DNA of 64,000 nucleotides, from contig OX457026.1 in assembly GCA_949752745.1 (NCBI GenBank), positions 47,749,256 through 47,813,255 of the forward strand. Direction: 5' to 3'. The position numbers and the translations under genes were made by a program. How positions within the stretch are numbered: position 1 is the stretch's first letter; the number at the start of each line of letters is the position of its first letter. Below are positions 41,046 through 52,105 of the stretch, in pieces. The notes beneath the pieces are model-generated. The model had not been told where the DNA came from, ran no database searches, and worked only from the letters and a program-made list of their open reading frames with translations. This stretch comes from Protula sp. h YS-2021. Its lineage: Eukaryota > Annelida > Polychaeta > Sabellida > Serpulidae.

Positions 41046-41591
41046 ATGTATAAATGTAACATTTGTTCGACATCTTACAATTGGCCACAAAGTCTTAAAA
41101 GACACTTAAAGGTTGCTCACACTTCAGAAGTGGATGAAGAATCAGATATGGAAAACCCTGTAAAACTACCTTTCACGGAAACTTTAGATGAGTCTTCTAT
41201 GGAAAGTCAAAGCGTCAACATAGCTGAAAAGAATGCACATGCTTGTACAGAATGTGGTGCATTATACAACAGCGAAGAAGCTTTGCTCAAACATATGGAG
41301 ACGTGTGGTAAGGATGTTGATGACAGGAGTTCTGAAAGTGGGTCAGAAACAGACTCTGAAAGTGAGTCAGAAATAGACTCTGTTTGGCATGATATGGCTC
41401 AAGAAGTCTACGATGACTATGATGACAAATTTCAAGAAAAGGTTTTAGAATATGAAGAACAAGGACTTGAAGATGCGCGTGAAATAGCAAGTTATGACCT
41501 TCGACCCATTTATAAGCATGGAATAAAACAACTGTTTATCAGACTGTTCAACTATACCCAGCGTCTAGAACAAAGCCAACATTATCAATGA
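41046..41591 (+). CDS. C2H2 zinc-finger protein of the non-autonomous element
   Basis: 181 residues. Finger 1 is YKCNICSTSYNWPQSLKRHL...H (classical C2H2); finger 2 is HACTECGALYNSEEALLKHM...C (C2HC). Then an acidic Ser/Glu-rich linker (~residues 95-115) and a conserved-looking block (SVWHDMAQEVYDDYDDKFQE, KHGIKQLFIRLFNYTQ). I recall zinc-finger genes of this layout, with two N-terminal fingers and an acidic middle, in animal Polintons. The stop overlaps ATG 41,588 of the following frame (ATGA), so the two may be one gene split by a one-base change or translationally coupled. Likely a DNA-binding regulator. Confidence 0.75.
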   Translation: MYKCNICSTSYNWPQSLKRHLKVAHTSEVDEESDMENPVKLPFTETLDESSMESQSVNIAEKNAHACTECGALYNSEEALLKHMETCGKDVDDRSSESGSETDSESESEIDSVWHDMAQEVYDDYDDKFQEKVLEYEEQGLEDAREIASYDLRPIYKHGIKQLFIRLFNYTQRLEQSQHYQ

Positions 41592-41785
41592 TTTTAGAGG
41601 ACTTTAATTTCTTTGTTGATGAAAAACATTATAAGTATTCAAAGGCACTAAAGGCGGCTATAAGGAAAAACAATGCATTCTTTGAAGAACTACTAAATAT
41701 GGAGGAGGAGGAGGATGGTAGCAGTGACGAAGAAAGTGGCATGGACAGTGAGGTGCAACAGAGTGAAACAGATGCAGAAGAATAG
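41588..41785 (+). CDS. Acidic small protein or C-terminal part of the zinc-finger gene
   Basis: 65 residues: DEKHYKYSKALKAAIRKNNA, FFEELLNM, then a Glu/Asp/Ser tail. It overlaps the previous stop by 4 nt. AATAAA lies 20 bp after its stop (about 41,805), so it is the end of the transcription unit. Confidence 0.65.
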   Translation: MILEDFNFFVDEKHYKYSKALKAAIRKNNAFFEELLNMEEEEDGSSDEESGMDSEVQQSETDAEE

Positions 41786-42238
41786 TCTTAATTAACTCAA
41801 CTTTATAATAAAGACTTTGTAAATGTAACATTTTATTAACTTAAGCGTTGCGTATTAATATATGTCTTGCTTTACAACATATGAAGTCGCGAGAGGCTAA
41901 GGCCCCTGGTGCGGTGTGAATTCACCCGTAGACCATATATCATGTATTGTGCATTATAATTAATTTTGTATTATTATGTATTATATTCAAGTATTGTATC
42001 ATCATGTATCATATTCAAGTATTTTATTATTTCCACTTGGCATTGAAAATGCCAAATGGAGATGGATTGCCTCGAATTCTTCACCTATTTTTTTTTCATC
42101 CCTTTTTTTAATTTTTTTTCTTTTTCCGCCGAATCGGTTTCCAGACATCTCCTCCGAGACCACTGAAGCTAGACCAACCAAACTTGGCACCTATATGGAG
42201 GGTCATCTGAAGTGGTGCACCTGATAAAAATTTTTGAC
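41786..42238. repeat. 3' UTR and reverse-oriented repeat tail before the satellite
   Basis: AATAAA at about 41,805. TATCAT/GTATTAT repeats (41,930-42,020). A hairpin CTTGGCATTGAAAATGCCAA (42,036-42,055). TCTCCTCCGAGACC...CAAACTTGGCACC is related, in reverse, to the tail of the 3.3/8.6 kb repeat (GGTCTCGGAGG, GTGCCAAGTTTC). The segment 42,139-42,250 is repeated directly at 50,655-50,765 on the far side of the satellite. Confidence 0.65.
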
Positions 42239-45200
42239 CTTGACCTTACTTTGACTTCGAGCCCCAAACCGGAAGTTGGCCCTTATCTCGAAAACGGTAA
42301 GAGAGAGAGCAATTTTGACAAAATATTCGACCTCCACCCCCTATACGACGATACGTAAGGTATAACTTCCGGTGTCCTTGACCTCCAGGTCACTTTCGAG
42401 CCCCAAACCGGAAGTTGGCCCTTATCCCGAAAACGGTAAGAGATAGAGCAATTTTGACCTCATTTTCGACCTCCACCCCCGATACGACGATACGTAAGGT
42501 ATAACTTTCAGTGTCCTTGACCTCCAGGTCACTTTCGAGCCACAAAAAGGAAGTTGGCCCTTATCTCGAAAATGGTACGAGATAGAGCAATTTTGACCTC
42601 ATTTTCGACCTCCACCCCCGATACGACGATACGTAAGGTATAACTTCCGGTGTCCTTGACCTCCAGGTCACTTTCGAGCCATAAACCGGAAGTTCGCCCT
42701 TATCTCGAAAGCGGTAAGAGATAGAGCAATTTTGACCTCATTTTCGACCTCCACCCCCTATACGACGACGCGAAAGGTATAACTTCCGGTGTCCTTGACC
42801 TCCAGGTCACTTTCGAGCCCCAAACTGGAAGTTGGCCCTTATCTCGAAAACGGTACGAGATAGAGCAATTTTGACCTCATTTTCGACCTCCACCCCCGAT
42901 ACGACGGTACGTAAGGTATAACTTCCGGTGTCCTTGACCTCCAGGTCACTTTCGAGCCATACACCGGATGTTGGCCCTTATCTCGAAAACGGTAAGAGAT
43001 AGAGCAATTTTGACCTCATTTTCGACCTCCACCCCCTATACGACGATACGTAAGGTATAACTTCCGGTGTTCTGGACCTCCAGGTCACTTTCGAGCCCCA
43101 AACCGGAAGTTGGCCCTTATCCCGAAAACGGTAAGAGATAGAGCAATTCTTGCCTCATTTTCGACCTCCACCAACTATAGGACGATACGCAAGGTATAAC
43201 CTCCGGTGTCCTTGACCTCCAGGTCACTTTCGAGCCACAAAAAGGAAGTTGGCCCTTATCTCGAAAATGGTACGAGATAGAGCAATTTTGACCTCATTTT
43301 CGACCTCCACCCCCGATACGACGATACGTAAGGTATAACTTCCGGTGTCCTTGACCTCCAGGTCACTTTCGAGCCATAAACCGGAAGTTCGCCCTTATCT
43401 CGAAAGCGGTAAGAGATAGAGCAATTTTGACCTCATTTTCGACCTCCACCCCCTATACGACGACGCGCAAGGTATAACTTCCGGTGTCCTTGACCTCCAG
43501 GTCACTTTCGAGCCCCAAACTGGAAGTTGGCCCTTATCTCGAAAACGGTACGAGATAGAGCAATTTTGACCTCATTTTCGACCTCCACCCCCTATACGAC
43601 GATACGTAAGGTATAACTTCCGGTGTTCTGGACCTCCAGGTCACTTTCGAGCCCCAAACCGGAAGTTGGCCCTTATCCCGAAAACGGTAAGAGATAGAGC
43701 AATTCTTGCCTCATTTTCGACCTCCACCAACTATAGGACGATACGCAAGGTATAACCTCCGGTGTGCTTGACCTCCAGGTCACTTTCGAGCCCCAAACCG
43801 GAAGCTGGCCCTTATCTCGAAAACGGTAAGAGACAGAGCAATTTTGACCTCATTTTCGACCTCCACCCCCTATACGACGATACGAAAGGTATAACTTCCG
43901 GTGTCCTTGACCTCCAGGTCACTATCCAGCCATAAACCGGTAGTTGGCCCTTATCTCGAAAACGGTAAGAGATAGAGCAATTGTGACCTCATTTTCGACC
44001 TCCATCCCCTATTCGACGATACGTAAGGGATAACTTCCGGTGTCCTTGACCTCCAGGTCACTTTCGAGCCCCAAACTGGAAGTTGGCCCTTATCTCGAAA
44101 ATGGTACGAGATAGAGCAATTCTGACCTCAATTTCGACCTCCACCCCCTATACGACGATACGCAAGGTATAACTTCCGGTGTCTTTGACCTCAAGGTCAC
44201 TTTCGAGCACCAAAGCGGAAGTTGGCCCTTATCTCGAAAACGGTAAGAGATAGAGCAATTCTGACGTCATTTTCGACCTCCACCCCTTATACGACGATAC
44301 GTAAGGTATAACCTCCGGTGTCCTTGACCTCCAGGTCACTTTCGAGTCCCAAACCGGAAGCTGGCCCTTATCTCGAAAACGGTACGATATAGAGCAACTC
44401 TGACCTCATTTTCGACCTCCACCCCCTATACGACGATACGTAAGGTATAACTTTCAGTGTCCTTGACCTCCAGGTCACTTTCGAGCCACAAAAAGGAAGT
44501 TGGCCCTTATCTCGAAAATGGTACGAGATAGAGCAATTTTGACCTCATTTTCGACCTCCACCCCCTATACGACGATACGTAAGGTATAACTTCCGGTGTC
44601 CTTGACCTCCAGGTCACTTTCGAGCCCCAAACTGGAAGTTGGCCCTTATCTCGAAAACGGTACGAGATAGAGCAATTTTGACCTCATTTTCGACCTCCAC
44701 CCCCGATACGACGATACGTAAGGTATAACTTCCGGTGTCCTTGACCTCCAGGTCACTTTCGAGCCATAAACCGGATGTTGGCCCTTATCTCGAAAACGGT
44801 AAGAGATAGAGCAATTTTGACCTCATTTTCGACCTCCACCCCCTATACGACGATACGTAAGGTATAACTTCCGGTGTTCTCGACCTCCAGGTCACTTTCG
44901 AGCCCCAAACCGGAAGTTGGCCCTTATCCCGAAAACGGTAAGAGATAGAGCAATTCTTGCCTCATTTTCGACCTCCACCAACTATAGGACGATACGCAAG
45001 GTATAACCTCCGGTGTGCTTGACCTCCAGGTCACTTTCGAGCCCCAAACCGGAAGCTGGCCCTTATCTCGAAAACGGTAAGAGACAGAGCAATTTTGACC
45101 TCATTTTCGACCTCCACCCCATATACGACGATACGAAAGGTATAACTTCCGGTGTCCTTGACTTCCAGGTCACTTTCCAGCCATAAACCGGTAGTTGGCC

Positions 45201-48200
45201 CTTATCTCGAAAACGGTAAGAGATAGAGCAATTGTGACCTCATTTTCGACCTCCATCCCCTATGCGACGATACGTAAGGTATAACTTCCGGTGTCCTTGA
45301 CCTCCAGGTCACTTTCGAGCCCCAAACTGGAAGTTGGCCCTTATCTCGAAAATGGTACGAGATAGAGCAATTCTGACCTCAATTTCGACCTCCACCCCCT
45401 ATACGACGATACGCAAGGTATAACTTCCGGTGTCTTTGACCTCAAGGTCACTTTCGAGCACCAAAGCGGAAGTTGGCCCTTATCTCGAAAACGGTAAGAG
45501 ATAGAGCAATTCTGACGTCATTTTCGACCTCCACCCCTTATACGACGATACGTAAGGTATAACCTCCGGTGTCCTTGACCTCCAGGTCACTTTCGAGTCC
45601 CAAACCGGAAGCTGGCCCTTATCTCGAAAACGGTACGATATAGAGCAACTCTGACCTCATTTTCGACCTCCACCCCCTATACGACGATACGTAAGGTATA
45701 ACTTTCAGTGTCCTTGACCTCCAGGTCACTTTCGAGCCACAAAAAGGAAGTTGGCCCTTATCTCGAAAATGGTACGAGATAGAGCAATTTTGACCTCATT
45801 TTCGACCTCCACCCCCTATACGACGATACGTAAGGTATAACTTCCGGTGTCCTTGACCTCCAGGTCACTTTCGAGCCCCAAACTGGAAGTTGGCCCTTAT
45901 CTCGAAAACGGTACGAGATAGAGCAATTTTGACCTCATTTTCGACCTCCACCCCCGATACGACGATACGTAAGGTATAACTTCCGGTGTGATTGACCTCC
46001 AGGTCACTTTCGAGCCATAAACCGGATGTTGGCCCTTATCTCGAAAACGGTAAGAGATAGAGCAATTTTGACCTCATTTTCGACCTCCACCCCCTATACG
46101 ACGATACGTAAGGTATAACTTCCGGTGTTCTCGACCTCCAGGTCACTTTCGAGCCCCAAACCGGAAGTTGGCCCTTATCCCGAAAACGGTAAGAGATAGA
46201 GCAATTCTTGCCTCATTTTCGACCTCCACCAACTATAGGACGATACGCAAGGTATAACCTCCGGTGTGCTTGACCTCCAGGTCACTTTCGAGCCCCAAAC
46301 CGGAAGCTGGCCCTTATCTCGAAAACGGTAAGAGACAGAGCAATTTTGACCTCATTTTCGACCTCCACCCCATATACGACGATACGAAAGGTATAACTTC
46401 CGGTGTCCTTGACTTCCAGGTCACTTTCCAGCCATAAACCGGTAGTTGGCCCTTATCTCGAAAACGGTAAGAGATAGAGCAATTGTGACCTCATTTTCGA
46501 CCTCCATCCCCTATGCGACGATACGTAAGGTATAACTTCCGGTGTCCTTGACCTCCAGGTCACTTTCGAGCCCCAAACTGGAAGTTGGCCCTTATCTCGA
46601 AAATGGTACGAGATAGAGCAATTCTGACCTCATTTTCGACCTCCACCCCCTATACGACGATACGCAAGGTATAACTTCCGGTGTCTTTGACCTCCAGGTC
46701 ACTTTCGAGCACCAAAGCGGAAGTTGGCCCTTATCTCGAAAACGGTAAGAGATAGAGCAATTCTGACGTCCTTTTCGACCTCCACCCCTTATACGACGAT
46801 ACGTAAGGTATAACCTCCGGTGTCCTTGACCTCCAGGTCACTTTCGAGTCCCAAACCGGAAGCTGGCCCTTATCTCGAAAACGGTACGATATAGAGCAAT
46901 TCTGACCTCATTTTCGACCTCCACCCCCTATACGACGATACGTAAGGTATAACTTTCAGTGTCCTTGACCTCCAGGTCACTTTCGAGACACAAAAAGGTA
47001 GTTGGCCCTTATCTCGAAAATGGTACGAGATAGAGCAATTTTGACCTCATTTTCGACCTCTACCTCCGATAGGACGATACGTAAGGTATAACTTCCGGTG
47101 TCCTTGACCTCCAGGTCTCTTTCGAGCCATAAACCGGAAGTTCGCCCTTATCTCGAAAACGGTAAGAGATAGAGCAATTTTGACCTCATTTTCGACCTCC
47201 ACCCCCTATACGACGATACGTAAGGTATAACTTCCGGTGTCCTTGACCTCCAGGTCACTTTCGAGCCCCAAACTGGAAGTTGGCCCTTATCTCGAAAACG
47301 GTACGAGATAGAGCAATTTTGACCTAATTTTCGACCTCCATCCCCTATTCGACGATACGTAAGGTATAACTTCCGGTGTCCTTGACCTCCAGGTCACTTT
47401 CGAACCCCAAACTGGAACTTGGCCCTTATCTCGAAAATGGTACGAGATAGAGCAATTCTGACCTCATTTTCGACCTCCACCCCCTATACGACGATACGCA
47501 AGGTATAACTTCCGGTGTCTTTGACCTCCAGGTCACTTTCGAGCACCAAAGCGGAAGTTGGCCCTTATCTCGAAAACGGTAAGAGATAGAGCAATTCTGA
47601 CGTCATTTTCGACCTCCACCCCTTATACGACGATACGTAAGGTATAACCTCCGGTGTCCTTGACCTCCAGGTCACTTTCGAGTCCCAAACCGGAAGTTGG
47701 CCCTTATCTCGAAAACGGTAAGAGAGAGAGCAATTGTGACCTCATTTTCGACCTCCATCCCCTATTCGACGATACGTAAGGTATAACTTCCGGTGTCCTT
47801 GACCTCCAGGTCACTTTCGAGCCCAAAACTGGAAGTTGGCCCTTATCTCGAAAATGGTACGAGATAGAGCAATTCTGACCTCATTTTCGACCTCCACCCC
47901 CTATACGACGATACGTAAGGAATAACTTCCGGTGTCCTTGACCTCCAGGTCACTTTCCAGCCATAAACCGGATGTTGGCCCTTATCTCGAAAACGGTAAG
48001 AGATAGAGCAATTTTGACCTCATTTTAGACCTCCACCCCTTATACGACGATACGTAAGGTATTAATTCCGGTGTCCTTGACCTCCAGGTCACTTTCGAGT
48101 CCCAAACTTGAAGTTGGCCCTTATCTCGAAAACGGTAAGAGATAGAGCAATTCTTGCCTCATTTTCGACCTCCAACAACTATAGGACGATACGCAAGGTA

Positions 48201-50650
48201 TAACCTCCGGTGTCCTTGACCTCCAGGTCACTTTCGAGTCCCAAACCGGAAGCTGGCCCTTATCTCGAAAACGGTAAGAGACAGAGCAATTTTGACCATA
48301 TTTTCGACCTCCACCCCCTATACGACGATACGTAAGGTATAACTTCCGGTGTCCTTGACCTCCAGGTCACCTTCGAGCCCCAAACCGGAAGTTGGCCCTT
48401 ATCTCGAAAACGGTAAGAGACAGAACAATTTTGACCATATATTCGACCTCCACCCCCTATACGACGATACGTAAGGTATAACTTCCGGTGTCCTGGACCT
48501 CCAGGTCATTTTCGAGCCCCAAACCGGAAGTTGGCCCTTATCCCGAAAACGGCAAGAGACAGAGCAATTTTGACCTCATTTTCGACCTCCACCCCCGATA
48601 CGACGATACGTAAGGTATAACTTCCAGTGTCCTTGACCTCCAGGTCACTTTCGAGCCCCAAACTGGAAGTTGGCCCTTATCTCGAAAACGGTACGAGATA
48701 GAGTAATTTTGACCTCAATTTCGACCTCCACCCCTTATACGACGATACGTAAGGTATTACTTCGGGTGTCCTTGACCTCCAGGTCACTTTCGAGCCCCAA
48801 ACTTGAAGTTGGCCCTTATTTTGAAAACGGTAAGAGATAGAGCAATTCTTGCCTCATTTTCGACCTCCACCAACTATACGACGATACGCAAGGTATAACC
48901 TCCGGTGTCCTTGACCTCCAGGTCACTTTCGAACCCCAAACCGGAAGTTGGCCCTTATCTCGAAAACGGTAAGAGATAGAGCAATTTTGACCTCCTTTTC
49001 GACCTCAACCCCCTATACGACGATACGTAAGGTATAACTTCCGGTGTCCTTGACCTCCAGGTCACTATCCAGCCATAAACCGGTAGTTGGCCCTTATCTC
49101 GAAAACGGTAAGAGATAGAGCAATTGTGACCTCATTTTCGACCTCCATCCCCTATTCGACGATACGTAAGGTATAACTTCCGGTGTCCTTGACCTCCAGG
49201 TCACTTTCGAGCCCCAAACTGGAAGTTGGCCCTTATCTCGAAAATGGTACGAGATAGAGCAATTCTGACCTCATTTTCGACCTCCACCCCCTATACGACG
49301 ATACGCAAGGTATAACTTCCGGTGTCTTTGACCTCCAGGTCACTTTCGAGCACCAAAGCGGAAGTTGGCCCTTATCTCGAAAACGGTAAGAGATAGAGCA
49401 ATTTTGACGTCATTTTCGACCTCCACCCCCTATACGACGATACGTAAGGTATCACTTCCGGTGTCCTTGACCTCCAGGTCACTTTCGAGCCCCAAAGCGG
49501 AAGATGGTCCTTATCTCGAAAACGGTAAGAGATATAGCAATTTTGACGACATTTTCGACCTCCACCCCCTATACGATGATACGTAAGGTATAACTTCCGA
49601 TGTCCTTGACCTCCAGGTCACTTTCGAGCCCCAAAGCGGAAGTTGGTCCTTATCTCGAAAACGGTAAGAGATATAGCAATTTTGACGACATTTTCGACCT
49701 CCACCCCCTATACGATGATACGTAAGGTATAACTTCCGGTGTCCTTGACCTCCAGGTCACTTTCGAGCCATAAACCGGAAGTTGGCCCTTATCTCGAAAA
49801 CGGTAAGAGCTAGAGCAATTTTGACCTCATTTTCGACCTCCACCCCTTATACGACGATGCGTATGGTATAACTTCCGGTGTCCTTGACCTCCAGGTCACT
49901 TTCGAGCCCCAAAGCGGAAGTTGGCCCTTATCTCGAAAACGGTAAGCGATAGAGCAATTCTTGCCTCATTTTCGACCTCCACCCCCTATACGATACGCAA
50001 GGTATAACCTCCGGTGTCCTTGACCTCCAGGTCACTTTCGAGCCCCAAACCGTAAGCTGGCCCTTATCTCGAAAACGGTAAGAGATATAGCAATTTTGAC
50101 CTCATTTTCGACCTCCAACCCCGATACGACGATACGTAAGGTATAACTTCCGGTGTCCTTGACCTCCAGGTCACTTTCGAGCCATAAACCGGAAGTTGGC
50201 CCTTATCTCGAAAACGGTAAGAGATAGAGCAATTTTGACCTCATTTTAGACCTCCATCCCCTATACGATGATACGTAAGGTATAACTTCCGATGTCCTTG
50301 ACCTCCAGGTCACTTTCGAGCCCCAAACTGGAAGTTGGCCCCTATCTCGAAAACGGTACGAGATAGAGCAATTTTGACCTCATTTTCGACCTCCACCCCC
50401 TATACGACGATACGCAAGGTATAACTTCCGGTGTCCTTGACCTCCAGGTCACTTTCGAGCCCCAAAGCGGAAGTTGGCCCTTATCTCGAAAACGGTAAGA
50501 GATAGAGCAATTTTGACCTCATTTTCGACCTCCACCCCCTATACGACGATACGTAAGGTATAACTTCCGGTGTCCTTGACCTCCAGGTCACTTTCGAGCC
50601 CCAAAGCGGAAGTTGGGCCTTATCTCGAAAACGGTAAGAGAAATAGCAAT
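42239..50650. repeat. Satellite array: about 60 copies of a 139 bp unit with 1,251 bp higher-order repeat
   Basis: The landmark CCTTGACCTCCAGGTCAC starts at 42,376, 42,515 and 42,654, giving 139 bp spacing. The consensus unit carries GAAGTTGGCCCTTATCTCGA, AACGGTAAGAGATAGAGCAA, TTTTGACCTCATTTTCGACC, CACCCCCTATACGACGATAC and GTAAGGTATAACTTCCGGTG. The marker CTGACGTC occurs at 44,261, 45,512 and 46,763, exactly 1,251 bp (nine units) apart, and again at 47,597 (six units later). Nine-unit blocks were therefore amplified as a whole. Frames inside the array are by-products and not genes. Confidence 0.97.
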
Positions 50651-50654
50651 CATT

Positions 50655-51100
50655 TTCCAGACATCTCCTCCAAGACCGTTCAAGCTAGACCAGCCAAACT
50701 TGGTACATGAATAGAGGTCATCCGAGGTGGTACACCCGATAAAAATTGTTTACCTTGACCTTACCGGTATAGTATTTAGGAGGATATTCTACATTCAGAT
50801 ATGTGAAAATTGTTAACAAATAGCAATATCATCTACGTTCCGTTTTAAGTTATCATTCCAAGTGGGTCTAATTAGCTGTGCGAATTTTGGTCTAGTTATG
50901 TATTATATCCAATTATTGTAGGAGAAAAATAAATAAATTTAAAAGCATCATATGTGTTTCTTTTATTAAATATTACAAATATTTACAATTATGATAAAAA
51001 CAAAACTATTTCAATTACATATTATGCTAATACATGTACCTACTCATAAGAACTAAAATTGATAAGTTTACAAATGTTATAAAATCTGACTTTACATCAA
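50655..51100. other. Right flank of the satellite and 3' region of PC4-like gene
   Basis: 50,655-50,765 repeats 42,139-42,250 directly (TCTCCTCCAAGACC, CAAACTTGGTAC). A minus-strand AATAAA (complement of TTTATT at 50,962-50,967) could end the PC4-like transcript. Confidence 0.55.
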
Positions 51101-51350
51101 CATAGATAATGTTAATTCATTTCATAGTCATGCTGTTAAAATTGTATACAGTCGCATATGACTTTCTACTCAATCATCTTCTGACAGTCACTACATTTAT
51201 ACACATCCATTTTCTGAAGCATGAGATCCACTGATGTCATTTGCTTCTTCAGCATGTGCCAGTCTTTCAATGACAACAAAATTCCCTTCTTGGTAGGATA
51301 TAACCTCCCAGATGCATGATTCGTAACATATTTACGAATGTTAACCATCA
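51060..51350 (-). repeat. Inverted duplication, left arm
   Basis: Mirror of 51,866-52,105. Covers the 3' half and 3' flank of the PC4-like gene (ACATTATCTATGTTGATGTA, GTTAAAATTGTATACAGTCG). Confidence 0.85.
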
Positions 51351-51714
51351 CTTTCTGTTGATATTTCACCAATTTAATATATGTTTCCCCATTAATGGGT
51401 ATCATAACCAGTGAATCGTCTAAGCGCATCTTCTTCATGGTGGTATCAGCTTTACGCTCCGGTTCTCGCTTCATATTAGGCTCTGTCTTAATTTTTCGCA
51501 TTTTACACGGCACCGTCTTAGCTGGTAACTCATCTCGTTTTATCTTTCTAAAATGTGGTCGCTTTTGACGCTGCTGACGTGACTTCACCTTGGACTTTAC
51601 CATAGACATTGCCTTAGACTTTGCTGTAGGTATTGTCTCAGGCTTTGTTATAAAATGTTCTGCAGGCATTGTCATAGATGGTAGTTGTTGTTCACTCACT
51701 GCAGACATGTTCAC
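51166..51714 (-). CDS. PC4-like protein of the non-autonomous element
   Basis: 182 residues. A long basic N-terminal tail (KSKVKSRQQRQKRPHFRKIK, NMKREPERK) precedes a PC4 domain at about residues 100-165: LVMIPINGETYIKLVKYQQK, VMVNIRKYVTNHASGR, YPTKKGILLSLKDWHMLKKQ. It ends with one CxxC (YKCSDCQKMIE), a half zinc site. Same family as the minus-strand genes of both Polintons. PC4/Sub1 binds single-stranded DNA and assists transcription; here it may serve element expression or replication. Intact frame. The 3' half is duplicated in inverse orientation at 51.87-52.1 kb. Confidence 0.8.
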   Translation of the reverse strand: MNMSAVSEQQLPSMTMPAEHFITKPETIPTAKSKAMSMVKSKVKSRQQRQKRPHFRKIKRDELPAKTVPCKMRKIKTEPNMKREPERKADTTMKKMRLDDSLVMIPINGETYIKLVKYQQKVMVNIRKYVTNHASGRLYPTKKGILLSLKDWHMLKKQMTSVDLMLQKMDVYKCSDCQKMIE

Positions 51715-51865
51715 TCTTCAGTATCTTGATACAGAATGTGCGTTATGTCTGAGGGCAGGTACATTTAATGCTCTATAGTGAGTTGTCTTAATATGTTGAA
51801 CAACAACTTGTTGAACATGTTGAACAAATTGTTGAACAACAACTTGCTGAACATGTTGAACGTTG

Positions 51866-52105
51866 TTGTTGTTAACATTCGTAAATACATTACGAATCAT
51901 GCATCTGGGAGGTTATATCCTACCAAGAATGCGAATTTTGTTGTCATTGAAAGACTGGCAAATGCTGAAGAAGCAAATGACGTCAGTGGATCTCATGCTT
52001 CAGAGTAGAAAGTCATATGCGACTGTATACAATTTTAACAGCATGACTATGAAATGAATTAACATTATCTATGTTGATGTAAAGTCAGATTTTATAATAC
52101 ATTTT
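51866..52105 (+). pseudogene. Inverted partial copy of the PC4-like gene
   Basis: Reads on plus VVNIRKYITNHASGRLYPTK and then, in another frame, LLSLKDWQMLKKQMTSVDLM, with a short deletion before the end (the CxxC tail is gone). The arms 51,060-51,350 and 51,866-52,105 are complementary, with a loop of about 500 bp. Confidence 0.85.

Noticed and set aside
49365..49586. Frame within the satellite
   Set aside because: By-product of the 139 bp repeat; neighbouring monomers break the same frame.
42239..50650. CRISPR-like array
   Set aside because: Units are contiguous 139 bp monomers without unique spacers, in an animal genome; it is satellite DNA.
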